A stretch of DNA of 64,000 nucleotides, taken from positions 124,001-188,000 of the forward strand of contig DASTKH010000041.1 of NCBI GenBank assembly GCA_035716025.1. Reading direction: 5' to 3'. Below the pieces are notes generated by a model, which had not been told where the DNA came from, did no database searches, and saw nothing but the letters and a program-made list of their open reading frames with translations. The translations under genes were made by a program, and so were the position numbers. Below, in pieces: positions 51,986 to 60,932 of the stretch. Every line of letters starts with the position of its first letter. The first letter of the stretch is position 1. Source of the stretch: JADGHE01 sp035716025 (lineage in GTDB: Bacteria > Pseudomonadota > Alphaproteobacteria > Rhizobiales > Xanthobacteraceae).

Positions 51986-52903
51986 ATGATTGCCTTCGCC
52001 CTCAAGCGGCTGTTCCTCGCGATCTTGGTCGCGCTTACCGTCTCGGCGCTTGTCTTTCTGCTGTTGCGCGCCTCGGGCGACGTGGCGATCGCGCTCGCGG
52101 GCGAGGGCGCCCGCGCAGAAGATATCGAAAATATCCGCCGCATTTACGGGCTCGACCGTCCGCTCCTCGTGCAGTATTTCGACTGGTTGTTCCGCCTGCT
52201 GCAGGGCGACTTCGGCCAGTCGCTCTATTTCAAGACCGACGTGCTCGGCATCGTGCTCGATAAATTGCCGACCACGATCACACTTGCGCTGCTCTCGCTT
52301 GCCTTCGCGCTTGCCGTTTCCGTTCCGCTTGGCGTGCTCGCTGCGGCCTATCCCAACAGCGGGGTCGATCGGCTTTGTCTTGCCATCGCGGTCATCGGGC
52401 AGGCGATGCCCAATTTCTTTTTCGCCCTCCTTCTCATCATGGTGCTCGCCGTCTGGTTTCACCTCTTGCCGGTCTCGGGCAGCGAGAGCTGGGCGAATTT
52501 CGTCATGCCGACCGTCGCGCTCGGCTACTATGTTGCGCCGGCCTTCATGCGGCTCGTGCGCGCCGGCATGATCGAAGTGCTGGCGTCCGATTATGTGCGC
52601 ACTGCACGGGCGAAGGGCCTGTCGGGCGTAAGCGTGATCGGCAAGCATGCGCTCCGCAACGCGCTCGTGCCGGTGGTTGCGCTTGCCGCCGTGCAGCTCG
52701 GCTTCCTCTTGTCCGGCTCGGTGGTGATCGAGACCATCTTCGCCCTTGACGGCGCAGGCTTCCTCGCCTTCCAGTCCATCACCCACAAAGACCTTCCGGT
52801 CACGCAGGCGCTCGTCGCGCTTCTGTCCTTCATCTATGTCGGTCTCACGCTTGCGGCGGACCTCATCAATGCGTGGCTCGATCCGCGCATCCGCATCGGG
52901 TGA
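51986..52903 (+). CDS. ABC transporter permease, DppB/OppB type
   Basis: Membrane subunit of 305 residues with six helices. It opens MIAFALKRLFLAILVALTVS and holds VLDKLPTTITLALLSLAFAL and the EAA-type loop YVRTARAKGLSGVSVIGKHALRNAL that contacts the ATPases. GRGGAGGGGAGA before the ATG is a strong ribosome site. The second permease begins three bases after its stop. Confidence 0.95.
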   Translation: MIAFALKRLFLAILVALTVSALVFLLLRASGDVAIALAGEGARAEDIENIRRIYGLDRPLLVQYFDWLFRLLQGDFGQSLYFKTDVLGIVLDKLPTTITLALLSLAFALAVSVPLGVLAAAYPNSGVDRLCLAIAVIGQAMPNFFFALLLIMVLAVWFHLLPVSGSESWANFVMPTVALGYYVAPAFMRLVRAGMIEVLASDYVRTARAKGLSGVSVIGKHALRNALVPVVALAAVQLGFLLSGSVVIETIFALDGAGFLAFQSITHKDLPVTQALVALLSFIYVGLTLAADLINAWLDPRIRIG

Positions 52904-52906
52904 GCC

Positions 52907-53806
52907 ATGAGCGAAGCGCTTGCCCCCGCAGCCCTGGAGCTCGGCGGACCGTCCGCCCAGGCGCTGATGTGGCGCCGCGTTTACGCCCACAAGGGCCTGA
53001 TGATCGGTGCCGTCATTCTGATCGCAATTGTTATGATGGCTCTGCTCGCGCCGCTCGTTGCGCCGTACGACCCCTATGCGCAGGATTTGACGCAGCGCCT
53101 CATCCCGCCGATCTGGCATGAAAGGGGCACCTGGGCCCATGCGCTCGGGACCGACAATCTCGGTCGGGACTATTTATCCCGGCTGATCTACGGGGCGCGC
53201 ATTTCGCTCCTCATCGGTGCCGCCGTGATGGTCATTTCCGGCCTTATCGGTTCGAGCCTCGGGCTCGCGGCAGGCTATTTCGGCGGCAGGGTCGATGCCG
53301 TGGTCACCTTCATCATCACGGTGCGGCTTGCGATGCCGCTCATTCTCGTGGCGCTCGCGGTGGTCGCCATGATCGGCGGGTCGCTCTGGGTCGTCATCAT
53401 GGTCCTCGGTCTCCTCAAATGGGATCGGTTCGCCGTGGTGATGCGTGCGGCGACCCAACAGGTGCGCGGGCTCGACTATGTGGCGGCTGCGGAAGCGAGC
53501 GGGGCTTTGACGGCCCGCATCATTGTCGGCGAAGTCCTTCCCAACGTCTTGCCGCACCTCATCGTCGTGGCGAGCGTGGAGGCTGCGAGCGCCATCCTGC
53601 TCGAGGCCGCTCTCTCCTTTCTCGGTCTCGGCGTGCAACCGCCGCTCCCCTCCTGGGGGCTCATGATCGCCGAAGCCAAGACCTACATGTTCTTCTCATT
53701 CTGGCTGATCGCGCTGCCGGGAAGCGCGCTCGCGCTGCTCGTCCTCTCCGTCAACATGCTGGGCGACGGCGTCCGCGACGTCACGGCGCCGGGCGGCAGG
53801 AGCTAG
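52907..53806 (+). CDS. ABC transporter permease, DppC/OppC type
   Basis: Partner membrane subunit of 299 residues. Typical phrases are LAPLVAPYDPYAQDLTQRLI and HALGTDNLGRDYLSRLIYGARISL near the N-terminus, with the EAA-type loop YVAAAEASGALTARIIVGEVLPNVL and LLEAALSFLGLGVQPPLPSWG near the C-terminus. It pairs with the DppB-type permease three bases upstream. Confidence 0.95.
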   Translation: MSEALAPAALELGGPSAQALMWRRVYAHKGLMIGAVILIAIVMMALLAPLVAPYDPYAQDLTQRLIPPIWHERGTWAHALGTDNLGRDYLSRLIYGARISLLIGAAVMVISGLIGSSLGLAAGYFGGRVDAVVTFIITVRLAMPLILVALAVVAMIGGSLWVVIMVLGLLKWDRFAVVMRAATQQVRGLDYVAAAEASGALTARIIVGEVLPNVLPHLIVVASVEAASAILLEAALSFLGLGVQPPLPSWGLMIAEAKTYMFFSFWLIALPGSALALLVLSVNMLGDGVRDVTAPGGRS

Positions 53807-53941
53807 CATGATGTTCGGAGCACTTTCCGCGCTATCCGCTCTCTCCGCGCATTTCCGCGCTGTGGGCGATCCGGAATCCAGTGGCGCCGCGGCGCCAAGC
53901 CTCCGCTTTCGCAGCGAGGAACGGAAGGGGTGCCGGGCTTG

Positions 53942-54946
53942 ATGAACGGCAGCGACCGCACGGGAGCGCCGCTCCTCCGTGTCGAGGACCTTGCGGTCGA
54001 TATCGCAACCGCGCGCGGAACGTTGCGCGCCGTGCGCGGCGTGTCCTTCGACATTTGCGCCGGCGAGACGCTGTGCCTTGTCGGGGAGTCCGGTTGCGGC
54101 AAGTCGATGACCGCGCTTGCGATCATGGGCCTTCTGCCGGATGCGGCGAGCCGCCGGGCACGGGCGCTGGCCTTCGAGGGCGCAGATTTGCTCACCGTGC
54201 CCCCGCGGCGGCTTGCGGCCCTGCGCGGCAACCGCATGGCGATGATCTTCCAGGAGCCGATGACCGCCCTCAATCCCGCCTATACGATCGGCAACCAGCT
54301 CATCGAGGTGCACCGCCGCCACAAGGGGTCGCGCGCGGCGCAGGCGCGCGCCCGCGCGGTGGAGCTGCTGGAGAAGGTCGGCATCACCGCGGCCGCGGAT
54401 CGGCTCGGCCAGTATCCGCACCAGTTGTCGGGGGGCTTGCGCCAGCGGGTGATGATCGCGATGGCGCTGATGTGCGGGCCCGCGCTGCTGATTGCCGACG
54501 AGCCGACGACCGCCCTCGATGTCACCATCCAGGCGCAGATTTTGCGGCTGCTCGTCGATCTGCAGCGCGATCTCGGCATCGCGGTCCTGCTCATCACCCA
54601 CGATCTCGGCGTCGTCGCCCGCGTCGCCCACCGCGTCGCCGTCATGTATGCGGGCGAAATCGTCGAGAGCGCGCCGGCCGCCGATCTGTTCCGCGCGCCG
54701 CGCCATCCCTATACGCGCGGCCTTCTCGCCTCGATTCCCGTTCCCGGACGCACGCCGCCCGGCGGGCGCCTCGGCGCCATTCCGGGCATCGTGCCGTCCC
54801 TCATCGGGGAGGTGCGCGGCTGCGCCTTCCGCGAGCGCTGCGCCTACGCGGGTTCGGCCTGTGCCGAAGCCGTCCCCTGGAGGGCCTGCGAGTGGCACGG
54901 CTGGCGCTGCGTGTTCGAGCAATTGCCCGAACGGGAGGCCGCATGA
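53942..54946 (+). CDS. ABC transporter ATPase, DppD/OppD type
   Basis: ATPase of 334 residues. Walker A is GESGCGKS, the signature is LSGGLRQR (Leu in place of Gln), and Walker B is LLIADEPTTALD with LITHDLG after it. The C-terminal oligopeptide extension with Cys residues (GCAFRERCAYAGSAC) is typical of peptide importers and may bind an iron-sulphur cluster. I prefer the ATG at 53942; a GTG at 53930 is also possible. Its stop overlaps the next start by four bases. Confidence 0.93.
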   Translation: MNGSDRTGAPLLRVEDLAVDIATARGTLRAVRGVSFDICAGETLCLVGESGCGKSMTALAIMGLLPDAASRRARALAFEGADLLTVPPRRLAALRGNRMAMIFQEPMTALNPAYTIGNQLIEVHRRHKGSRAAQARARAVELLEKVGITAAADRLGQYPHQLSGGLRQRVMIAMALMCGPALLIADEPTTALDVTIQAQILRLLVDLQRDLGIAVLLITHDLGVVARVAHRVAVMYAGEIVESAPAADLFRAPRHPYTRGLLASIPVPGRTPPGGRLGAIPGIVPSLIGEVRGCAFRERCAYAGSACAEAVPWRACEWHGWRCVFEQLPEREAA

Positions 54947-55917
54947 CCGTGCTGCTCGAAGCGCGCGGGGTCTCGCGCACCTTTCTGGTCGGGCGCGGCG
55001 CCTTCGCGCGCAAGCGGCTGCTCCAGGCCGTGGTTGACGTCGATCTCGATGTCGTCAAAGGCGAAATCCTGGGCCTCGTGGGGGAGTCGGGCTCGGGCAA
55101 GTCGACGCTCGCCAAAATGCTGCTCGGCTTGCTTGCGCCCACGCATGGGACAATTCGCCTTGGTGGCGTGCCGGTGAGCGCGCTCGACCGGCGTGCGCTC
55201 GCGCGCCGCATCCAGCCGGTGTTTCAGGACCCCTACTCCTCGCTCAATCCCCGCAAGACGGTCGCCGCAATCGTGGCGCTGCCGCTTGCGGTGCAGGGCA
55301 TCGGCAGGGCCGAGGAGCGGCGCGCCCGCGCGATCGACATGCTGGCGCGCGTCGGCCTGTCGCGCCGTCACGCGGACGTCTATCCGAGCGAATTGTCCGG
55401 CGGCCAGCGCCAGCGGGTCGCGATTGCGCGCGCGCTCGTGGTCGAGCCGGAAATCGTGCTGCTCGACGAGCCGACCTCCGCGCTCGACGTGTCGGTGCAG
55501 TCGCAGATTCTCAATTTGCTGCTCGATCTGCGCCGGGACCTCGGGCTCACTTACGTTTTCATCAGCCACAATCTCGCGGTGGTCGAGCACATGGCGAGCC
55601 GCGTTGCCGTGATGTATCTCGGCCGCATCGTCGAAATGGCGGAACGCGAGGCGTTGTTCCGCAGTCCGCGACATCCCTATACCCGCGCGCTGCTCGAATC
55701 GGTGTTGACGCCAGAGCCCGGACACGGCGTGCCGGACACCGGGCTCGGGCTTGCGATTCCCAATCCGCTCGCGCCGCCCTCCGGCTGTGTTTTTCATCCG
55801 CGCTGCCCGCAGGCGGGGCCGCGCTGCGCCGAAGAGACGCCGCGCACGCTGCGCGAGCCTGCGGGCGTTGTCGCCTGCCACCTTTACGACGGCGGAGCCG
55901 CCACGCGCGCTGCCTGA
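54943..55917 (+). CDS. ABC transporter ATPase, DppF/OppF type
   Basis: Second ATPase, 324 residues. It has Walker A GESGSGKST, the Q-loop in VFQDPYSSLNPRKT, signature LSGGQRQR and Walker B IVLLDEPTSALD. The C-terminal extension GCVFHPRCPQAGPRC again carries the Cys pattern of peptide importers. The two ATPases would act as a heterodimer with the permeases upstream. The frame is open through the preceding gene, but that part is only the shifted reading of the DppD-type gene. Confidence 0.95.
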   Translation: MTVLLEARGVSRTFLVGRGAFARKRLLQAVVDVDLDVVKGEILGLVGESGSGKSTLAKMLLGLLAPTHGTIRLGGVPVSALDRRALARRIQPVFQDPYSSLNPRKTVAAIVALPLAVQGIGRAEERRARAIDMLARVGLSRRHADVYPSELSGGQRQRVAIARALVVEPEIVLLDEPTSALDVSVQSQILNLLLDLRRDLGLTYVFISHNLAVVEHMASRVAVMYLGRIVEMAEREALFRSPRHPYTRALLESVLTPEPGHGVPDTGLGLAIPNPLAPPSGCVFHPRCPQAGPRCAEETPRTLREPAGVVACHLYDGGAATRAA

Positions 55918-55955
55918 CACCCCTTCCGCACGACGAGAAAGCCCCAGAGGAAATC

Positions 55956-57347
55956 ATGAGCCGGGAAGCCGCGATCGCCGAAGCCGAACTTTATTTCGAG
56001 TCCGGCGGCTTCAAGGCCGATCTTGCGCGCCGCGTCGCCTTCGCGACCGAGAGCCAGAATCCCGAGCGCGCGGGCGAGCTCGCCCGCTACATCGAAGAAG
56101 AGATGAAGCCGGCCTTCGAGGCGCTGGGTTTTTCCTGCCGTGTGCTGACCCATCCGAAGGCGCGGGGACCCTTCCTCTTTGCGGAACGGAAGGAAGGCGA
56201 GGGCCTCCTGACGGTGCTGGGCTACGGTCACGGCGACGTGATCCGCGGGCTCGATGCGCAATGGAACGAGGGGCTTTCGCCTTGGGCGATCACAGAGCAG
56301 GACGGCCGTTGGTACGGCCGCGGCACGGCCGACAACAAGGGCCAGCATACGATCAATCTCGCAGCGCAGGCGGCGGTGATCCGCACCCGGGGCCGGCTCG
56401 GGTTCAACGCCAAATGGCTCGTCGAAATGGGCGAGGAAGTCGGTTCTCCGGGGCTGCGCGAAGTGTGTGCCGAGAACAAGGCACTGCTTGCGGCCGATGT
56501 GCTGATCGGGTCCGACGGCCCGCGGCTTGCGGCCGATCGGCCCACGATTTCGCTCGGCACGCGCGGGTCGATGAACATCGATCTCGAAATCCGCGCCCGG
56601 GCCGGCGGACATCACTCGGGCAATTGGGGTGGGCTTTTGTCGAGCCCGGCGATCCAGCTCGTCCATGCCCTTGCCTCGCTCACCGGCCCGACCGGGCAGA
56701 TCCGGATTCCCGAATGGGTGCCGCCGCCCCTTCCGCCGTCGGTCAAGCGCGCGCTGGCCGATTGCGAGATCGCGCCCGGGCCGGACGATCCCGCCATTGA
56801 TCCGAACTGGGGCGAGCCGGGCCTCACCGCTCCGGAAAAGGTGTTCGGCTGGTCGAGTTTCGAAATTCTCGCCATGACGGCCGGCAATCCGGAGACGCCC
56901 GTCAACGCCGTGCCGCCGCGCGCCTGGGCGCGGGTGCAGCTCCGCTATACCGTCGGCGTCGAAAAGGAGCGGATCATTCCCGCCCTGCGCGCCCATCTCG
57001 ACCGACACGGCTTTCCGATGGTGCGGATCAGCATGGCGCGGGACGAGGCCTATGCGGCGACCCGGCTCGACCCCGAACATCCCTGGGCGCAATGGGTAGC
57101 TGCTTCGCTGCGTCGCAGCACCAACAGCCCGGTCACAATTCTCCCGAATGTCGGGGGCTCGCTGCCGAACGACATTTTTGCCGACGGGCTCGGCCTGCCG
57201 ACCATCTGGATTCCGCATTCCTATCCGGGCTGCTCGCAACACGCGCCGAACGAGCACATCCTTCCCGGGCTCGCCCGTGAGGCCTTGAGACTGATGGCCG
57301 GGCTCTACTGGGACCTCGGGGAGAGCGGCGTCCCGGCGCCGCATTGA
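55956..57347 (+). CDS. M20-family metallopeptidase
   Basis: Zinc-dependent exopeptidase or amide hydrolase of 463 residues. Metal-site blocks are LGYGHGDVIRG (His, Asp), WYGRGTADNKGQH (bridging Asp) and the catalytic pair in LVEMGEEVGSPGL. The dimerisation domain and C-terminal PHSYPGCSQHAPNEH follow. It begins 38 bases after the ABC ATPases, so it probably splits the imported peptide or amide in the cytoplasm. M20 proteins also include carboxypeptidases and deacylases; the substrate is unknown. Confidence 0.93.
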   Translation: MSREAAIAEAELYFESGGFKADLARRVAFATESQNPERAGELARYIEEEMKPAFEALGFSCRVLTHPKARGPFLFAERKEGEGLLTVLGYGHGDVIRGLDAQWNEGLSPWAITEQDGRWYGRGTADNKGQHTINLAAQAAVIRTRGRLGFNAKWLVEMGEEVGSPGLREVCAENKALLAADVLIGSDGPRLAADRPTISLGTRGSMNIDLEIRARAGGHHSGNWGGLLSSPAIQLVHALASLTGPTGQIRIPEWVPPPLPPSVKRALADCEIAPGPDDPAIDPNWGEPGLTAPEKVFGWSSFEILAMTAGNPETPVNAVPPRAWARVQLRYTVGVEKERIIPALRAHLDRHGFPMVRISMARDEAYAATRLDPEHPWAQWVAASLRRSTNSPVTILPNVGGSLPNDIFADGLGLPTIWIPHSYPGCSQHAPNEHILPGLAREALRLMAGLYWDLGESGVPAPH

Positions 57348-57448
57348 CGGACGGTCTGCGGCCGAGTCTATGGTGGCGGCCAGCGTTGCCGCAGGGCCGC
57401 GGCGGGTTTCTGCACGGCGCGGTCGGATGTCGGGGGCGGGGGGTCGGC

Positions 57449-57949
57449 ATGCAAACACGGAGGCTGGCTGCGGGCGGATTCGCACTTGCCGTGGTTTTCG
57501 CCGCAGGCGCCAAGGCGCAGGCACCCTCGCTCGAAGACCTCGCGCGGCTGCACGGCGGCGCGGCGGCCGGAAAGGTCGCGCCGGCGCCGGCGCCCGGGTC
57601 GCAGGCATCGCCGGGCCTGTTCTTCGGCGCCATCGCCTTCACTGCCGACGGCTCCTATTCGACCGCCTGGAAACACCGAAGCAAGGCAGAGGCCGAGGCC
57701 GATGTGGCGAAGCGCTGCGCCGCCTTCGGGCGCGGGGAATGCAAGGTCATCGGCTTTCCCGGCGCGCTTTGCGCGGGGCTTGCCGCCTATCGCGGCACGC
57801 ATTCGGGCCGGCGCTATCGGCTCGCCTTCACCGGGGGCGGAACGACCGCCGCGGAAGCGCAACAGGCGGCGCTCGGTCGCTGCAACGCCGACCCGCGCAC
57901 CCGCCGCCGGTGCGAACTCCGCACCGTGGTCTGCGGGGACGGGCGTTAA
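57449..57949 (+). CDS. DUF4189-domain exported protein
   Basis: Protein of 166 residues. A signal peptide ends near AKAQAPS and a Pro/Ala linker follows. The DUF4189 domain (PF13827) shows FFGAIAFTADGSYSTAW, EAEADVAKRCAAFGRGECKV and the repeated half ending RCELRTVVCGDG. The even cysteine number suggests disulphides in the periplasm. Function unknown. The start at 57449 is chosen for its signal peptide; an ATG-type start 105 bases earlier adds a basic stretch. It is convergent with tadA. Confidence 0.8.
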   Translation: MQTRRLAAGGFALAVVFAAGAKAQAPSLEDLARLHGGAAAGKVAPAPAPGSQASPGLFFGAIAFTADGSYSTAWKHRSKAEAEADVAKRCAAFGRGECKVIGFPGALCAGLAAYRGTHSGRRYRLAFTGGGTTAAEAQQAALGRCNADPRTRRRCELRTVVCGDGR

Positions 57950-57975
57950 ACGAGCCGCCGCGGTCGGGCGAGGCC

Positions 57976-58422
57976 TCAGCGCCGCTCGGAAAAGAACGCG
58001 CGCAGAAGCGCGGCGGCCTCCGCCTCGCCGATCCCGGCATAGACGTCGGGCCGATGGTGGCAGGTCGGCGCCGAAAAGAACCGTACGCCGTTCTCCACCG
58101 CGCCGCCCTTGGGATCAGCAGCCCCGTAGTACAGGCGGCGGATGCGGGCAAAGGAGATGGCCGCGGCGCACATCGTGCAAGGTTCGAGCGTCACATAGAG
58201 ATCGCAGGCCGTCAGGCGCTCGGAGCCGCACGCGCGCGCAGCCGCCCGGATGGCAAGGAGTTCCGCGTGGGCCGTGGGATCGTGCTTGGCCAAGGTGCGG
58301 TTGCCGGCGCGGGCGATCACCGTGCCGTTTTCCACGATCACGCAGCCGACCGGAACCTCCCCGCGTTCGGCCGCAGCGCGCGCTTCAGCAAGCGCCATAT
58401 CCATGAAGCCCGAGGCGGCCAT
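57976..58422 (-). CDS. tadA: tRNA-specific adenosine deaminase
   Basis: Enzyme of 148 residues that converts adenosine to inosine at the wobble position of tRNA-Arg. The zinc site is complete: His52 and catalytic Glu54 in TAHAELLAI, Cys82 and Cys85 in LEPCTMCAAA. The N-terminus MDMALAEARAAAERGEVPVG is typical. I start at the ATG at 58422, which has AGAGGG upstream; the frame is open much further back, antisense to the rRNA pseudouridine synthase gene. The divergent neighbour pair tadA-RluB is a common arrangement in alphaproteobacteria. Confidence 0.95.
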   Translation of the reverse strand: MAASGFMDMALAEARAAAERGEVPVGCVIVENGTVIARAGNRTLAKHDPTAHAELLAIRAAARACGSERLTACDLYVTLEPCTMCAAAISFARIRRLYYGAADPKGGAVENGVRFFSAPTCHHRPDVYAGIGEAEAAALLRAFFSERR

Positions 58423-58557
58423 GATGACCCTCTGCCTCCCGCGCGGGCGAATGCCGCGGCCGGGAAATCCATCCTCGGCACGCTCGCGCTTGCGATTGAC
58501 AGCGATTATGGATTGGCAGGGGCAAGCCGAAGCGGCAAGCACATCCCGAGAGTCAAC

Positions 58558-59493
58558 ATGACGGAAGCGGGCGAATCCAACTCTTCCGGCGAGCGCATCG
58601 CGAAGGCGATCGCGCGCGCAGGGCTTTGCTCGCGACGGCAGGCGGAAACCTGGATTGCGGAAGGGCGCGTCAGCGTCAACGGGAAACCCGTCGTTTCGCC
58701 GGCCCTCAAAGTGACGGCGGGCGACCGCATCAGCGTTGACGGCAAGCCGCTGCCCATGCGCGAGCGAACGCGCCTGTTTCTCTATCACAAGCCGCGGGGT
58801 CTGATGACGACCCATGCCGACCCGCAGGGGCGGCCGACCGTCTTCGAGAAGCTTCCGCCGGGTCTGCCGCGGCTCGTCAGTGTCGGCCGGCTCGATTTCA
58901 ACAGCGAGGGGCTGCTGCTTCTCACCAATGACGGGGGGCTTGCGCGCATTCTTGAACTGCCGTCGACGGGCTGGCGGCGGCGTTACCGCGTGCGCGCGCA
59001 CGGGCACGTGACCCAGGACGCGCTCGATGCGCTCGGCCGCGGCATCACGGTCGAGGGTGTACGCTATGGGCCGATCGAGGCGACGCTCGATCGCGTCCAG
59101 GGCGACAATGTGTGGCTCACCTGCACGCTACGGGAAGGCAAGAACCGCGAGGTGCGCAACGTGCTCTCGGCGCTGGGCCTCGACGTGAACCGCCTGATTC
59201 GTGTCTCCTACGGGCCGTTCCAGCTCGGCGATATCCCGCGGGGCGGGCTCGAAGAGGTGAAAAGCCGGGTGCTGCGCGAGCAGCTCGGGGAACGGCTCGC
59301 GCACCTTTCCGGCGTCGATTTCGCCTCGCCCATCCTCCCGCACGAGCCGGGCCCCGCCTGCGGGCCGCACGGAAAGCCGTCGCCGGGCGGGCCGAAAGCA
59401 AAGTCCCGGGTCGGCTCGGAGGACCGTTCGGCTCGAACGAGGCCGACGGGCGGGGGACGTCCCGCCGCGGGGCGGCGCGGGAAGGCGCGCTGA
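58558..59493 (+). CDS. rluB: rRNA pseudouridine synthase, RluB/RsuA family
   Basis: Enzyme of 311 residues. An N-terminal S4 RNA-binding domain (ERIAKAIARAGLCSRRQAET, about 12-60) precedes the catalytic domain, whose aspartate is Asp113 in VSVGRLDFNSEGLLLLTNDG. The blocks YHKPRGLMTTHADPQGRPTV and REGKNREVRNVL are conserved. It would modify the 23S rRNA helix 90 region if it is RluB. The last 55 residues are a basic, Pro/Gly/Arg-rich tail that probably binds RNA. Its stop overlaps the rsmD start by one base. Confidence 0.93.
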   Translation: MTEAGESNSSGERIAKAIARAGLCSRRQAETWIAEGRVSVNGKPVVSPALKVTAGDRISVDGKPLPMRERTRLFLYHKPRGLMTTHADPQGRPTVFEKLPPGLPRLVSVGRLDFNSEGLLLLTNDGGLARILELPSTGWRRRYRVRAHGHVTQDALDALGRGITVEGVRYGPIEATLDRVQGDNVWLTCTLREGKNREVRNVLSALGLDVNRLIRVSYGPFQLGDIPRGGLEEVKSRVLREQLGERLAHLSGVDFASPILPHEPGPACGPHGKPSPGGPKAKSRVGSEDRSARTRPTGGGRPAAGRRGKAR

Positions 59494-60044
59494 TGCGCAT
59501 CGTCGGCGGAGCGCTGCGTGGCCGCGTGCTCAAGGGTCCGGGCTCTGGCGCGATCCGGCCGACCGCGGACCGGCTGCGGGAGGCGCTCTTCAACATCCTG
59601 GTTCACAGCTACGGCGATCCGGTCGCGGGCGCGCGCGTGCTCGATCTTTTCGCCGGAACCGGCGCGCTGGGTGTTGAGGCGCTCTCGCGCGGGGCCGCCT
59701 TTGTGCTTTTTGTCGACGAGGCGGCGGAGGCGCGCGCGCTTTTGCGCGCCAATGTCGAGGCGTTGGGGCTCGGCGGGGTCACGCGCATCTTTCGCCGGGA
59801 CGCGACGAAGCTCGGCGCCGCGCATCCGGTTCCGCCGTTTTCGCTCGTCTTTGCCGACCCGCCCTATGGTCGCGGCCTCGCCGAGAAGGCGCTCACAGCG
59901 GCGCGCGCGGGCGACTGGCTCACCGCCGATGCGCTGGCCATCGTTGAGGAGGCCGCGGGCGCTTTTAGAGCTCCCGAAGGCTTCGAGGAAATCGAGCGGC
60001 GGCGCTACGACGACAGCGAAATTGTCTTTCTGAGGCTGAGCTGA
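59493..60044 (+). CDS. rsmD: 16S rRNA (guanine966-N2)-methyltransferase
   Basis: Methyltransferase of 183 residues. It opens MRIVGGALRGRVLKGPG and has the SAM site VLDLFAGTGALGVEALSRGA (about 49-68) and the catalytic motif ADPPYG at 121-126. Length and start are standard. The start codon overlaps the stop of the pseudouridine synthase gene (TGATG), so translation is coupled. Confidence 0.96.
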   Translation: MRIVGGALRGRVLKGPGSGAIRPTADRLREALFNILVHSYGDPVAGARVLDLFAGTGALGVEALSRGAAFVLFVDEAAEARALLRANVEALGLGGVTRIFRRDATKLGAAHPVPPFSLVFADPPYGRGLAEKALTAARAGDWLTADALAIVEEAAGAFRAPEGFEEIERRRYDDSEIVFLRLS

Positions 60045-60185
60045 AGGCGGTCTCCCAGAGGGGATGATTCGATCGGCCCCCAAGCCGTACTGCGCCCGGC
60101 AGATGAGGCGGAAAAAATCCCCGCTCTGCACAGCGCCGGACCGGGGGCGGTTGCGCGCTGCGCCGGAGCGCCGCAGGATCGGTGC

Positions 60186-60908
60186 ATGATTCGGACCCGC
60201 AAGGCCGACAAATCCGCAGAGGTCGCGAAGCCGCGGCTGCCGCTCAAGGAGGCGCCCGCCCGGCCGACCTTTGCGCGCGAGCGGCGCGCGATGGCGCGCG
60301 GGCTCGTGCCGGTGGCGGGCTGCGATGAGGTTGGGCGAGGACCGCTCGCCGGCCCGGTGGTTGCGGCCGCCGTCATCCTCGACCCCGACCGCGTGCCCCG
60401 CGGCCTCGACGATTCGAAGCGCCTCACCGCGGAGCAGCGCGAGGCCCTTTACGAGAAGATCTGCGCGACTGCGCATGTCGCGGTTGCCTTCGGCTCGACC
60501 GCGCGGGTCGACCGCGACAACATACTCCAGGCGTCGCTGTGGGCGCTGGCGCGGGCCGTTGCGGCGCTGCCGGTCGCTCCCAAGCTCGTCTTCGTCGATG
60601 GGCGCGACCGCCTCGCAATCCCCTGCGAATGCGTGCCCGTGATCGGGGGCGACGGGCTCGTGGCCTCGATTGCGGCCGCGTCCATCGTCGCCAAGGTCAC
60701 GCGCGACAGGCTGATGATGCAGGTCGGCGCGAGCGTTCCGGGTTACGGCTTCGAGCGTCACATGGGCTACAGCGTGCCGGAGCACTTTGCGGCGCTCGAC
60801 CGCCTCGGGCCTTGCGTCCACCACCGGCGCTCGTTCGCCCCCGTGGCGGCCCTCTACGGAGATTGCGTGGCGCAAGAAGGCAGCGACAACGCGCCGGCCC
60901 TGCTTTGA
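60186..60908 (+). CDS. rnhB: Ribonuclease HII
   Basis: Enzyme of 240 residues that cuts RNA in RNA-DNA hybrids and removes misincorporated ribonucleotides. The family opening AGCDEVGRGPLAGPV holds two of the acidic metal ligands (Asp47, Glu48). DDSKRLTAEQREALY and the central IAAASIVAKVTRDRLM block follow. About 35 basic residues precede the catalytic domain, longer than in E. coli. The 141-base gap after rsmD has no recognisable gene. It is convergent with cydB. Confidence 0.96.
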   Translation: MIRTRKADKSAEVAKPRLPLKEAPARPTFARERRAMARGLVPVAGCDEVGRGPLAGPVVAAAVILDPDRVPRGLDDSKRLTAEQREALYEKICATAHVAVAFGSTARVDRDNILQASLWALARAVAALPVAPKLVFVDGRDRLAIPCECVPVIGGDGLVASIAAASIVAKVTRDRLMMQVGASVPGYGFERHMGYSVPEHFAALDRLGPCVHHRRSFAPVAALYGDCVAQEGSDNAPALL

Positions 60909-60932
60909 CGGGGCCCGCCCGGATCGGCGCGA

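Noticed and set aside
50243..53140. Open frame of about 960 codons on the minus strand
   Set aside because: It is antisense to the ABC binding protein and permease genes, with Arg/His/Asp-rich sequence typical of shadow frames.
53881..55917. Apparent single protein of about 680 residues ending in an ABC ATPase
   Set aside because: The first half is a shifted frame of the DppD-type gene. The real second ATPase begins at 54943 with an ATGA overlap.
57370..59493. Apparent fusion of a basic N-terminal region to the pseudouridine synthase
   Set aside because: The N-terminal part is out of frame with the DUF4189 gene and antisense to tadA. The S4 domain and a normal start occur at 58558.
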